Positions 34,682 through 42,378 of a stretch of 64,000 nt of DNA are shown here, piece by piece. The translations under genes and the position numbers were made by a program. Source of the stretch: an uncultured bacterium (GTDB lineage Bacteria > Cyanobacteriota > Vampirovibrionia > Gastranaerophilales > Gastranaerophilaceae). Position 1 is the stretch's first letter. Every line of letters begins with the position of its first letter. The stretch covers positions 1 to 64,000 of the forward strand of contig CATLLJ010000004.1 of NCBI GenBank assembly GCA_950022495.1. The letters are read 5' to 3'. Under the pieces are notes generated by a model. It worked only from the letters and a program-made list of their open reading frames with translations. It was not told the origin of the DNA and ran no database searches.

Positions 34682-35345
34682 AAATAAGATCTCTGTTTCG
34701 TTAATGTGTGCGGATCCGTTTAATTTAAGTAATAATCTGGTTAGTTTTGAAAATAACGGGGTTGAATATTTGCACCTTGATATTATGGATGGCAAATTTG
34801 TACCTAACCTAGGACTTGGCAGTGATTATATTAAAGCACTTAGAAAACATACAAAAATTCCGTTTGATTATCATATTATGGTAAAAGATCCGGATTCCGT
34901 TATAGATTTGCTTGATATTAGAGAAACTGATATTGTGTCAGTTCACTATGAAAGTTCATATCAAATTCAAAGAACCTTAGAAAATGTTAGAAAATATGGA
35001 TGCAAAGTTATGATTGCAATAAATCCAGCAACACCGCTTTGTGTTTTGGAAGAACTAATTTATTACATTGACGGTATAAATCTTTTAATGGTTAACCCTG
35101 GTTTTGCAGGACAAAAAATGGTTGATAACTGTTTGAAAAAAGCTGATAAAGTTGCACGCTGCATAAAGAAATTCAAAAGAAAAGATATTATTTTTGAAGT
35201 TGACGGAAATATCAGTTTTGAACACGCAAAAACATTAAAAAATTATGGAGCAAATATGTTTGTTGCAGGAACATCCAGTGTCTTTTCAAATTTGGATGAT
35301 CTTGACAGTTCTATTGTAAAACTAAGACAGGTAATTGGTGAATAA
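34674..35345 (+). CDS. Ribulose-phosphate 3-epimerase-like protein
   Basis: The 223-residue TIM barrel has RPE signatures: VSLMCADPFNL, HLDIMDGKFVPN, DYHIMVKDPD, MVNPGFAGQKM and FEVDGNIS. It would interconvert ribulose-5-phosphate and xylulose-5-phosphate, so it could feed the TarJ-like reductase. The ATG at 34674 is chosen because AAAGGAG precedes it; a TTG at 34668 is less likely. It overlaps tarJ by eight bases. It may be a dedicated copy rather than the housekeeping enzyme. Confidence 0.86.
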   Translation: MNKNKISVSLMCADPFNLSNNLVSFENNGVEYLHLDIMDGKFVPNLGLGSDYIKALRKHTKIPFDYHIMVKDPDSVIDLLDIRETDIVSVHYESSYQIQRTLENVRKYGCKVMIAINPATPLCVLEELIYYIDGINLLMVNPGFAGQKMVDNCLKKADKVARCIKKFKRKDIIFEVDGNISFEHAKTLKNYGANMFVAGTSSVFSNLDDLDSSIVKLRQVIGE

Positions 35346-35410
35346 ACAAAGTTGTCTGGTAAAGGTAGATGTTTTAGGTTTGAAATATAAAAGGATAATT
35401 TTGATAATAT

Positions 35411-37195
35411 ATGAGTACATTTTTTCAAAAAATAAAATTAAAACTTGATGAAAAATATGGTGATAATGAGAATTATCATAGTTTATCGCAAATTTTGCCA
35501 TATTTTAGACCTTATATAAGCCGAACAGTTCTTGCATTAGGTTTGGCAATTCCAATAGGTGCTTTAGATGCGGTTATTGCATTGTCTTTAAAGCCTTACA
35601 TGGATATTGTTATGCTGGATAAACAAATGCAGTCGCCATGGTATATTCCGCTTTTAATTATAATATTTACAACTATTCAAGGGGTTTTGAACTATCTTGC
35701 AACTTATATGAATGACTGGGTTGGCGGTAGGGTTACAAATGATTTGAAAATTGATTTGTATAAAAAACTTATGCATCAGAGTTCAAGCTTTTTCGATAAG
35801 CAAACTTCCGGAAAAGTATTGAAATCGTATAACAATGATGCCGATAAATCTTGCAGCGGACTTTTGACAAATATGAAAACCTGCATATCCAGATTGTTTT
35901 CTTCAATTTCTCTTGTCGGCGTGTTATTTTACAATTCATGGCAGTTAGCAATTATAGCTGTTTTTGTTTTAACCTGTGCAATGGTTCCATTGATGAAAAT
36001 TAAATCCACAATTAAGAATGTTTATAATAAATCCGAAGGTGAAAATGCTAAAGTTTTAACAACTTACAACGAAGCTTTTGCAGGACACAATATAATTTCC
36101 GCATATAACCTTTATGATTTGAAAATTTCTCAATTTAAAAAACTTATTAATACAGTTTTTGGTTTAAGAATTAAAATAACCCAGCATGTGGGCTGGCTGT
36201 CTCCTATGATGCATATTATTGTTTCTATCGGGATAGGTGCTGTCATCGGGTTAGGAAGTTATTTGATTGTCAAAGGCAAGTTGTCAGCAGGTCAATTTGT
36301 ATCATTCATTACTGCGTTGATAATGCTTTATACACCGATTAAAGGGCTTGGTAACAATGCAAAAAGTATGACTACATGCTTGTGTGCAATGGAAAGAGTT
36401 GTTTCTAAACTAGATAAAAAACCGGCGATTAAAGATAAAAAAGATGCAGTTAATTTCCCTGACTTTAATGACAAAATTACATTTGAAGATATTAATTTCT
36501 CTTATGTAAAAGATAAACCTGTGTTAAAAGGTGTATCTTTTGAGGTTAAAAAAGGCGAAACTATTGCTCTGGTTGGTAATTCCGGAGGGGGCAAAACAAC
36601 AGTTGTAAACCTTTTGCCGAGATTTTATAACCTTAAAAATGGAAAGATATGCATTGATGGAGTTTCAATCAACGATATTAAATTAAATTCATTAAGAGAT
36701 AATATTGCAATAGTTTTTCAGGATAATTTCTTATTTGAAGGTTCAATAAGAGAAAATATTATGCTCGGAAATCTTAAGGCGTCCAAAGAACAACTTAATG
36801 AGGCGATAAAAAATTCTTATCTTGAAGATTTTATTGCATCTTTACCGGAAGGTTTGGACACTCAAATCGGGGAACGCGGGGTTCTGTTATCCGGCGGACA
36901 AAAACAAAGAATCGGCATTGCCCGTGCGTTTTTGAAAAATGCACCAATTCTTATTTTGGATGAAGCAACTTCGGCTTTAGATAATCAGGCAGAACATATT
37001 GTTCAGCAGGCAATAGACAACTTGATGAAGGATAGAACAGTTTTTGTAATTGCACATAGACTTTCAACTATTCAAAATGCTAATAGGATTGCAGTTTTAA
37101 ATAAAGGCTGCCTTGTAGAACTCGGCACACATGATGAACTTTTAAATATTCCAAATGGTGAGTATAAAAAATTATACAATATGCAATTCGGATAA
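35411..37195 (+). CDS. MsbA-like ABC exporter (half-transporter)
   Basis: A 594-residue fusion of a six-helix exporter domain (about 30-330) and an ATPase domain: Walker A GNSGGGKTT, Q-loop FQDNFLFEGSI, signature LSGGQKQR, Walker B ILILDEATSALD and the switch histidine in IAHRLST. It works as a dimer and flips lipids or lipid-linked glycans. Its position at the end of the LicD/Tar-type operon suggests the substrate is that glycolipid, although lipid A core export is also possible. The spacing from AAAGGA to the ATG is long (about 15 bases). Confidence 0.9.
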   Translation: MSTFFQKIKLKLDEKYGDNENYHSLSQILPYFRPYISRTVLALGLAIPIGALDAVIALSLKPYMDIVMLDKQMQSPWYIPLLIIIFTTIQGVLNYLATYMNDWVGGRVTNDLKIDLYKKLMHQSSSFFDKQTSGKVLKSYNNDADKSCSGLLTNMKTCISRLFSSISLVGVLFYNSWQLAIIAVFVLTCAMVPLMKIKSTIKNVYNKSEGENAKVLTTYNEAFAGHNIISAYNLYDLKISQFKKLINTVFGLRIKITQHVGWLSPMMHIIVSIGIGAVIGLGSYLIVKGKLSAGQFVSFITALIMLYTPIKGLGNNAKSMTTCLCAMERVVSKLDKKPAIKDKKDAVNFPDFNDKITFEDINFSYVKDKPVLKGVSFEVKKGETIALVGNSGGGKTTVVNLLPRFYNLKNGKICIDGVSINDIKLNSLRDNIAIVFQDNFLFEGSIRENIMLGNLKASKEQLNEAIKNSYLEDFIASLPEGLDTQIGERGVLLSGGQKQRIGIARAFLKNAPILILDEATSALDNQAEHIVQQAIDNLMKDRTVFVIAHRLSTIQNANRIAVLNKGCLVELGTHDELLNIPNGEYKKLYNMQFG

Positions 37196-37202
37196 AAATA
37201 AA

Positions 37203-37225
37203 AGGTCTGTCAACTTGACAGACCT
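37203..37225. terminator. Bidirectional hairpin between convergent genes
   Basis: AGGTCTGTCAA and its exact complement with one base between. T-rich sequence follows on the minus strand (TTTTATTTTTA), so it best serves the gene at 37257-37703. Confidence 0.75.
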
Positions 37226-37256
37226 GAATTATATGTGAGTATATTTGATTCGTTGA

Positions 37257-37703
37257 TTAAGCCATTAAGGCATCTAGTTGATTAAAAGCATCTTCCATCA
37301 TAAATCCCATTCTTGTTTCAAGGGATTTTTTATCAGGATTAGTTCTTGCTAAATCTGCATTAACTGTGGCTAAATCCATTGCTGGTGCTGTTTCTGTTTT
37401 TAGAATATTACCAACACGACCAGCTTGTGCCGGAGTTACTTTATAATCAAAACCTAATTCTTTTAATATTGCTGTTGTATCAGCTGCAATTTCTTTATTT
37501 TGTTTAACTGCTACATCTGCATTGATGTCAGTTGTACCGGCAACACCTAATAAATCTCTGCCAAGTTCTTTAGTTTCAAATGACAATAAAGGTTGTTTAA
37601 CAGTATTTGCTTCTGCAGCTTTTCCTGATTTTCCTGCTTTAGCCGGTGTGTAGTTAGTATTTACATTTGTTGACTTTGGTAAATCCATTCCGTATCCACT
37701 CAT
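37257..37703 (-). CDS. Unknown 148-residue protein
   Basis: AAAGGAG nine bases before the ATG at 37703 sets the start; the longer frame would place the Shine-Dalgarno inside the gene. The N-terminal half (MSGYGMDLPKSTNVNTNYTP...) is Asn/Thr/Ala/Lys-rich and looks disordered; the C-terminal half is helical with ELGFDYKVTPAQAGRVGNIL and ends in MEDAFNQLDALMA. No signal peptide, membrane helix or known family. It has its own promoter region and terminator. Confidence 0.72.
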   Translation of the reverse strand: MSGYGMDLPKSTNVNTNYTPAKAGKSGKAAEANTVKQPLLSFETKELGRDLLGVAGTTDINADVAVKQNKEIAADTTAILKELGFDYKVTPAQAGRVGNILKTETAPAMDLATVNADLARTNPDKKSLETRMGFMMEDAFNQLDALMA

Positions 37704-37834
37704 TTTTCGAATCTCCTTTATACTCACATACTCTCTTAGTAAGTTTTTACTATTAAGTTTTAAATCGTCCTATTTTAGATTTTCCATCTGTATATATATA
37801 AAGTATTTCTTTGTTCATTAATTGCTTCAACTGA

Positions 37835-37870
37835 TTAACATGTTAACATTTCGTAACATGTCGAAACATG
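37835..37870. promoter_or_regulatory. AACATG repeat cluster
   Basis: The palindrome TTAACATGTTAA (37835-37846) is followed by AACATG at 37855 and 37865, ten bases apart. It sits in the 300-base gap between the divergent 148-residue gene and the LuxR-type gene, and looks like a protein-binding array. Confidence 0.45.
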
Positions 37871-37939
37871 CTTGTAATCATGATTTTCGGTAAATTGTTT
37901 TTTTATGCACATCTATATAGGTTGTTATAAAAAACATTA

Positions 37940-37968
37940 TAGCCCTTTGGCTAATAGCAATATGGCTA
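37940..37968. promoter_or_regulatory. Tandem dyad TAGCC-N4-GGCTA upstream of LuxR-type gene
   Basis: TAGCC-CTTT-GGCTA (perfect 5-base arms) is followed at a 15-base period by TAGCA-ATAT-GGCTA. The site ends about eight bases before a possible -10 (TAAGAT, 37977-37982) of the LuxR-type gene and matches the site at 30658-30686. Confidence 0.6.
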
Positions 37969-38003
37969 GGTAGTGTTAAGATAAAAATGAAAGGATTATA
38001 TCA

Positions 38004-38234
38004 ATGTATTGTAACGGAATTAAGATTAAGAATTTAACAGAAAGAGAAATTGAAGTTTTAGAATATGTTGTACAAGGAAAAACAAACAAAGAGATAGCTC
38101 AAATATTAATGGTTACCCATCATACAATTAAAGCACATGTTGCTTCAATAATAAGAAAAATAGGAGTTAAAAACAGGTTAGAAGCAGCATTGGTTGCAGT
38201 GTCAAAAGGTCTTGTTAATCATCCTCAAGACTAA
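38004..38234 (+). CDS. Stand-alone LuxR/GerE-type DNA-binding regulator
   Basis: The 76-residue product is only the LuxR helix-turn-helix: [39 protein letters not shown] and [13 protein letters not shown]. There is no receiver or ligand-binding domain, as in GerE. AAAGGA eight bases before the ATG gives the start. The gene's last 20 bases overlap the 3' end of lepA on the other strand. The two dyads directly upstream suggest self-regulation. Confidence 0.92.
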   Translation: MYCNGIKIKNLTEREIEVLEYVVQGKTNKEIAQILMVTHHTIKAHVASIIRKIGVKNRLEAALVAVSKGLVNHPQD

Positions 38235-40017
38235 GTACTGCCATAAATGCTTCTTGTGGAACTTCCACACTGCCTACAGATTTCATTCGTTTTTTACCTT
38301 TTTTCTGCTTTTCAAGGAGTTTACGTTTACGGGAAATGTCACCGCCGTAACATTTTGCAAGTACGTTTTTACGCATTGCTTTGATATTTGTTCGTGCAAT
38401 TACTCTTCCGCCGACTGCTGCCTGAATAGGAACTTCAAAAAGCTGTCTTGGTATAATATCTTTTAATTTTGCTGTAAGTTTTTGTCCAACATAGAAAGCA
38501 CTGTCTTCGTGACAAATTACAGATAATGCGTCAACAACCTCTCCGGCAAGCATAATATCTAATTTTACAAGTTTTGAACGTTTGTATTCGCTAAATTCAT
38601 AGTCCAAACTTGCATAACCTTTTGTTCTAGATTTCAATTGGTCGTAAAAGTCAGTAATAACTTCACTTAACGGAATTTCGTAAGTTAAATCAACACGAAC
38701 TTTGTCTAAATAAGTCATGTTTTTAAATATGCCGCGTTTAGATTGGGATAAATCCATCAAAGTTCCGACAAATTCGTTAGGTGTAATAACCTGAACTTTT
38801 ACATAAGGTTCTTCAATGAAATCTCTGTATTGAGCGGCAGGAAGATTTGACGGGTTGTCAATTTCTACGATTTCGCCGTTGGTTTTATGAACCTTGTAAA
38901 CAACAGACGGTGCTGTTGTAACCAGTGATAGGTTGTATTCTCGTTCCAGTCTTTCCTGAGCGATTTCCATGTGAAGCATTCCAAGAAATCCGCAGCGGAA
39001 ACCAAAACCTAATGCACTGGAGGTTTCAGGTTCAAAAGTGATACTGCTATCGTTCAATTTTAATTTTTCAAGTGCTTCTTTAAGGTCGCTGTAATCTTCA
39101 TTATCAACAGGATACATACCTGAAAATACCATTGGCAGAGCTTCTTTATAACCAGGTAAGGCTTCAGATGCAGGATTTTCCACATTAGTAATTGTATCCC
39201 CTACAAATCTTGTTAATTCTTTAATAGAACCGGCAAAATATCCTACATCACCGCAGGTAAGTTTTTTAACAGAAACCCTTGCCGGTGTTTGATAACCGAG
39301 TTCAACAACTTCGTATTCTTTACCGGATGCCATAAATCTAATCTTGTCACCCACAGAAATACTTCCGTCTACAACTTTAAAATAACATACAGTTCCTAAA
39401 TATTGGTCATAAATACTGTCAAAAACCAATGCTCTTAAAGGTTTTTCTGAATGATCATCAGGAGCCGGAATATAATTTACAACAGCTTCCAGAACTTCAT
39501 CAATACCAACACCAGTTTTGGCACTGACAGGAATTGCCATTGAAGCATCAATACCTAGAATTTCTTCAATTTCTTGTTTTACACGTTCAACATCGGCTGA
39601 CGGCAGGTCAATTTTATTTATAACAGGAATAATTTCCAAATCTTGTTCAATTGCAAGATAAACATTTGCAAGAGTTTGAGCTTCAACACCTTGGGTCGCA
39701 TCAACAATAAGCAATGCACCTTCACAGGCTGCAAGGGAGCGTGAAACTTCGTAAGAAAAATCTACGTGCCCCGGTGTATCAATCAGGTTAAGTTCATAAT
39801 TCTTACCATCTTGTGCTGTGTAGTTCATTCTTGCGGCATTCAATTTAATAGTAATACCGCGTTCACGTTCAATATCCATTGAATCAAGCAGTTGTTCCTG
39901 CATATCACGCTGTGCAACAGTTCCTGTCTTTTCAAGCAAGCGGTCTGCAAGTGTGGATTTACCGTGGTCAATGTGGGCAATTATACAAAAATTTCTTACA
40001 TTATCTCTTGTTTTCAT
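38215..40017 (-). CDS. lepA: Elongation factor 4 (LepA)
   Basis: A 600-residue translational GTPase of standard LepA length: [16 protein letters not shown] (G1), RGITIK (G2), [12 protein letters not shown] (G3), NKIDLPSAD (G4), and the LepA-specific C-terminal region including [20 protein letters not shown]. It back-translocates or rescues stalled ribosomes. TATAAT (40025-40030, minus strand) lies seven bases before the ATG with no Shine-Dalgarno, so the mRNA may be leaderless. Confidence 0.97.
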   Translation of the reverse strand: MKTRDNVRNFCIIAHIDHGKSTLADRLLEKTGTVAQRDMQEQLLDSMDIERERGITIKLNAARMNYTAQDGKNYELNLIDTPGHVDFSYEVSRSLAACEGALLIVDATQGVEAQTLANVYLAIEQDLEIIPVINKIDLPSADVERVKQEIEEILGIDASMAIPVSAKTGVGIDEVLEAVVNYIPAPDDHSEKPLRALVFDSIYDQYLGTVCYFKVVDGSISVGDKIRFMASGKEYEVVELGYQTPARVSVKKLTCGDVGYFAGSIKELTRFVGDTITNVENPASEALPGYKEALPMVFSGMYPVDNEDYSDLKEALEKLKLNDSSITFEPETSSALGFGFRCGFLGMLHMEIAQERLEREYNLSLVTTAPSVVYKVHKTNGEIVEIDNPSNLPAAQYRDFIEEPYVKVQVITPNEFVGTLMDLSQSKRGIFKNMTYLDKVRVDLTYEIPLSEVITDFYDQLKSRTKGYASLDYEFSEYKRSKLVKLDIMLAGEVVDALSVICHEDSAFYVGQKLTAKLKDIIPRQLFEVPIQAAVGGRVIARTNIKAMRKNVLAKCYGGDISRKRKLLEKQKKGKKRMKSVGSVEVPQEAFMAVLSLEDD

Positions 40018-40024
40018 AACTATG

Positions 40025-40030
40025 ATTATA
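40025..40030 (-). promoter_or_regulatory. -10 box seven bases before lepA
   Basis: Minus-strand TATAAT, then CATAGTT, then ATG. A start site about seven bases after the -10 would fall on the start codon. Confidence 0.5.
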
Positions 40031-40074
40031 TATGAAAAATAATTGTTGTAAAATAAGCAGGTAAAAAGATTGAG

Positions 40075-40560
40075 TTATAAACAGTATTCCATAATATAAT
40101 CATCCATTACAAATCCGTTTCCAATATCTGTTACAACAGAATCAATCTCATGAAAATTCCATTTTTTATAAGCATTAATAGTATTTGTATTGTATTTGTT
40201 AACGGTTAATATGATATTTTTATAATTATTTTCTTTTGCGAAATTTTTAATAAACTCAAAAGCTTTTGTGCCCAGACCTTTGTGTCGGAATTCCTTTTTT
40301 ATATATAATTTTGAAAGAAAAAGGAGGTCTTGCTTTTTGCTTAAACCAATGTAGCCTGCATTATCACCATTTACATTAATAAAGAAATATATGTAATTTT
40401 CGTTTTCAATTTGATTAGAAATAGCATTTTCTGACTGAAAATTTTCTACCATATAATCTATTTGTTCGGGTGTTAAAATTTCTACCCAGTATTCATGCCA
40501 GATTTCTGATGCAAGATTTGCAAGTGTTGTGATATTTTTTACTTCAATAAATTCAACCAT
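40075..40560 (-). CDS. GNAT-family N-acetyltransferase
   Basis: A 161-residue GCN5-type acetyltransferase with the acetyl-CoA loop RHKGLGTKAFEFI after the LFLSKLYIKKEFR strand, and the NKYNTNTINAYKKWNFHEI C-terminal pattern. The substrate, protein or small molecule, is unknown. A TATATT ends six bases before its start codon, the same close spacing as at lepA. Confidence 0.9.
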   Translation of the reverse strand: MVEFIEVKNITTLANLASEIWHEYWVEILTPEQIDYMVENFQSENAISNQIENENYIYFFINVNGDNAGYIGLSKKQDLLFLSKLYIKKEFRHKGLGTKAFEFIKNFAKENNYKNIILTVNKYNTNTINAYKKWNFHEIDSVVTDIGNGFVMDDYIMEYCL

Positions 40561-40674
40561 AATTCAAATATATCATAAAGTTTTTATAAAAATGAACTTT
40601 TTTTCGTAAGCTTCGTTTATTAGACATAGAGGTTAAAAATTTACTATCGTGTATACAATATGAAAGGAATTAGA

Positions 40675-41253
40675 ATGAAAAAATTATTAATTGCAGCAGG
40701 AGTAATCGCGTTAACAGCAACAACACAAAGTTTTGCACAGGAAATTTCTGTACCACAACAACCTTCTCCATGTCCGGAGACTCATGAGTTTGCAGGTCCT
40801 GAATTTGTACCTCCTATGAAAATGCATAAACCGCATTTTGATGTGAATAAGTTTGAACAGGATTTGAATCTTACTGATGCTCAAAAAGAACAGGCTAAAC
40901 AAATTAGAGAAAAAGATGCTGAAGCAATGAAACCTTTGTTTGAACAAATCAAAACAAAACGTCAGGAGATTGAACAGATTTTTAATGAACGTTTGACAGT
41001 GAAAGAACGTCAGGAAAAGTTAGAACCAATTCATAATCAAATTAGAGAATTAAAAAAACAAATTCGTGATATAAGAATTGCAGGTAAAAAAGAGTTTGAA
41101 TCAATTTTGACAGACAAACAACTGAAAAAACTTGAAAAACTAAAAGCTGACGCAAGACAAAATTTTAGAAGACCAATGCCGCCGAAAGGTATGCATAGAC
41201 CGCATCCAATGCCTATTGAATGCAGATGTAATAAAAAAATGCTTGAAAACTAA
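40675..41253 (+). CDS. Spy/CpxP-like periplasmic LTxxQ protein
   Basis: The 192-residue product has a signal peptide (MKKLLIAAGVIALTATTQSFA), a Pro/His-rich segment, then a helical domain with LNLTDAQKEQAKQIREKD and ILTDKQLKKLEKLKAD, the paired LTxxQ-type motifs of Spy/CpxP proteins. The C-terminus is His/Pro/Met-rich and could bind metal. It may act as a periplasmic chaperone or metal-stress protein. ATG 40675 is used because AAAGGA lies six bases before it. Confidence 0.82.
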   Translation: MKKLLIAAGVIALTATTQSFAQEISVPQQPSPCPETHEFAGPEFVPPMKMHKPHFDVNKFEQDLNLTDAQKEQAKQIREKDAEAMKPLFEQIKTKRQEIEQIFNERLTVKERQEKLEPIHNQIRELKKQIRDIRIAGKKEFESILTDKQLKKLEKLKADARQNFRRPMPPKGMHRPHPMPIECRCNKKMLEN

Positions 41254-41260
41254 TTATACT

Positions 41261-41289
41261 AAAAAACCGGAATTTAATTCCGGTTTTTT
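41261..41289. terminator. Bidirectional terminator
   Basis: AAAAAACCGGAAT-TTA-ATTCCGGTTTTTT; symmetrical, so it can end both the Spy-like gene and the convergent pilin-like gene. Confidence 0.9.
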
Positions 41290-41293
41290 AATT

Positions 41294-42073
41294 CTAATAA
41301 TTTTTTAATGCCCAAACGTCATCAGGAATTACCCATCCCGAGTTTTTTATATATGTCATACACCAGTAACCGTTTCCACCCGGAGAACAGCTTGATTTCA
41401 GCTGGTCCTGCGTTTTACTTACTCCGGCAGGGACAAACCCTTCTTCTGTCATTGTCATCAAGAATGTGTCAATACCAAACTTATTAGGCTTTTTATCACC
41501 GTTAACATCAATATAAATTTTGATACAGGTTGAAGCTGTTGAATCTACTCCAAAGATTGTTCTTAATTGAGAGTTATTTCCAATATCAATTGTGACCATT
41601 GTTCCGTTGTTCATAATAAATGAAACAATTCCGCTTCCGCATCCATATCCTGCACGGCAATCTCCAAACGCTCCTCCATTTAACATTCTTGTTGCTCTTA
41701 AGGATGGCCAACAGCCTTTTGTTCCGTAACATACTGTTGAAACATTCAGATATGGGAGCATATAAGAATCAAACCATTGTTTTATTGCTGCATCACTGCC
41801 GTCTGCGACTTGAGGATTGAGGTCCACTCCGTCTGCAATCATCATTTTGTTAACCTGAGCTAATATAGAATAATCTTCTTTTAATTTGGTTTCGATTTCT
41901 CTTTTTGACACCTTTGAAATTAATGTCGGAACAGTCATTGCTGCAACGACTCCGATTATACCAAGGGTGATTAGAACTTCCGCTAGTGTAAAACCAAATC
42001 TCGCGGCAATTGGCAGCGAAGTTGCGTGGGTAACACCTTCTGCAAGAGTAAAACCAGATTTCTTCATATTCAT
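41294..42073 (-). CDS. Type IV pilin-like protein with two GFTLAE prepilin motifs
   Basis: The 259-residue product has GFTLAE twice, at 7-12 and 27-32; only the second is followed by the pilin hydrophobic helix (VLITLGIIGVVAAMTVPTLI). The first is followed by GVTHATSLPIAARF. Processing by prepilin peptidase could occur after G7 or G27. The mature domain has cysteines and a Gly/Ser-rich stretch, and a DVNGDKKPNKFGIDTF motif also seen as DINGRKAPNKWGQDIF in the other pilin-like protein at 14524. GGAG five bases before the ATG fixes the start. Confidence 0.88.
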   Translation of the reverse strand: MNMKKSGFTLAEGVTHATSLPIAARFGFTLAEVLITLGIIGVVAAMTVPTLISKVSKREIETKLKEDYSILAQVNKMMIADGVDLNPQVADGSDAAIKQWFDSYMLPYLNVSTVCYGTKGCWPSLRATRMLNGGAFGDCRAGYGCGSGIVSFIMNNGTMVTIDIGNNSQLRTIFGVDSTASTCIKIYIDVNGDKKPNKFGIDTFLMTMTEEGFVPAGVSKTQDQLKSSCSPGGNGYWCMTYIKNSGWVIPDDVWALKNY

Positions 42074-42159
42074 AAAAGCTCCAATATTAGACTAATATAT
42101 TAGGTATTATAACTATATATTGGGTAGATTGTCAATATAATAGTTATTAAAATAGCATT

Positions 42160-42378
42160 ATGAATCAAAATACTATTGTTAAATTAGGGTTAAAAATACG
42201 GGTTGAAAGACAAAAACAAAAAATGTCTCAGGAAAAACTTGCAGAGCTTGCTAATTTAAATCGAAATTTTATAGGTATGATTGAACGCGGTGAAACAAAT
42301 GTCACCGTTAAAAATTTAGAAAACCTTGCAAATGCATTGAATCTGCCTATACAAGAATTGTTTAATTTTATTATTTAG
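42160..42378 (+). CDS. XRE-family HTH regulator
   Basis: A 72-residue single-domain regulator (LGLKIRVERQKQKMSQEKLA, NLNRNFIGMIERGETNVTV). TAAAAT (42148-42153) ends six bases before the ATG and no Shine-Dalgarno is seen. It is divergent from the two-motif pilin gene, with the palindrome CTAATATATTAG (42092-42103) between them, and its stop overlaps the end of recJ by four bases. Confidence 0.9.
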   Translation: MNQNTIVKLGLKIRVERQKQKMSQEKLAELANLNRNFIGMIERGETNVTVKNLENLANALNLPIQELFNFII

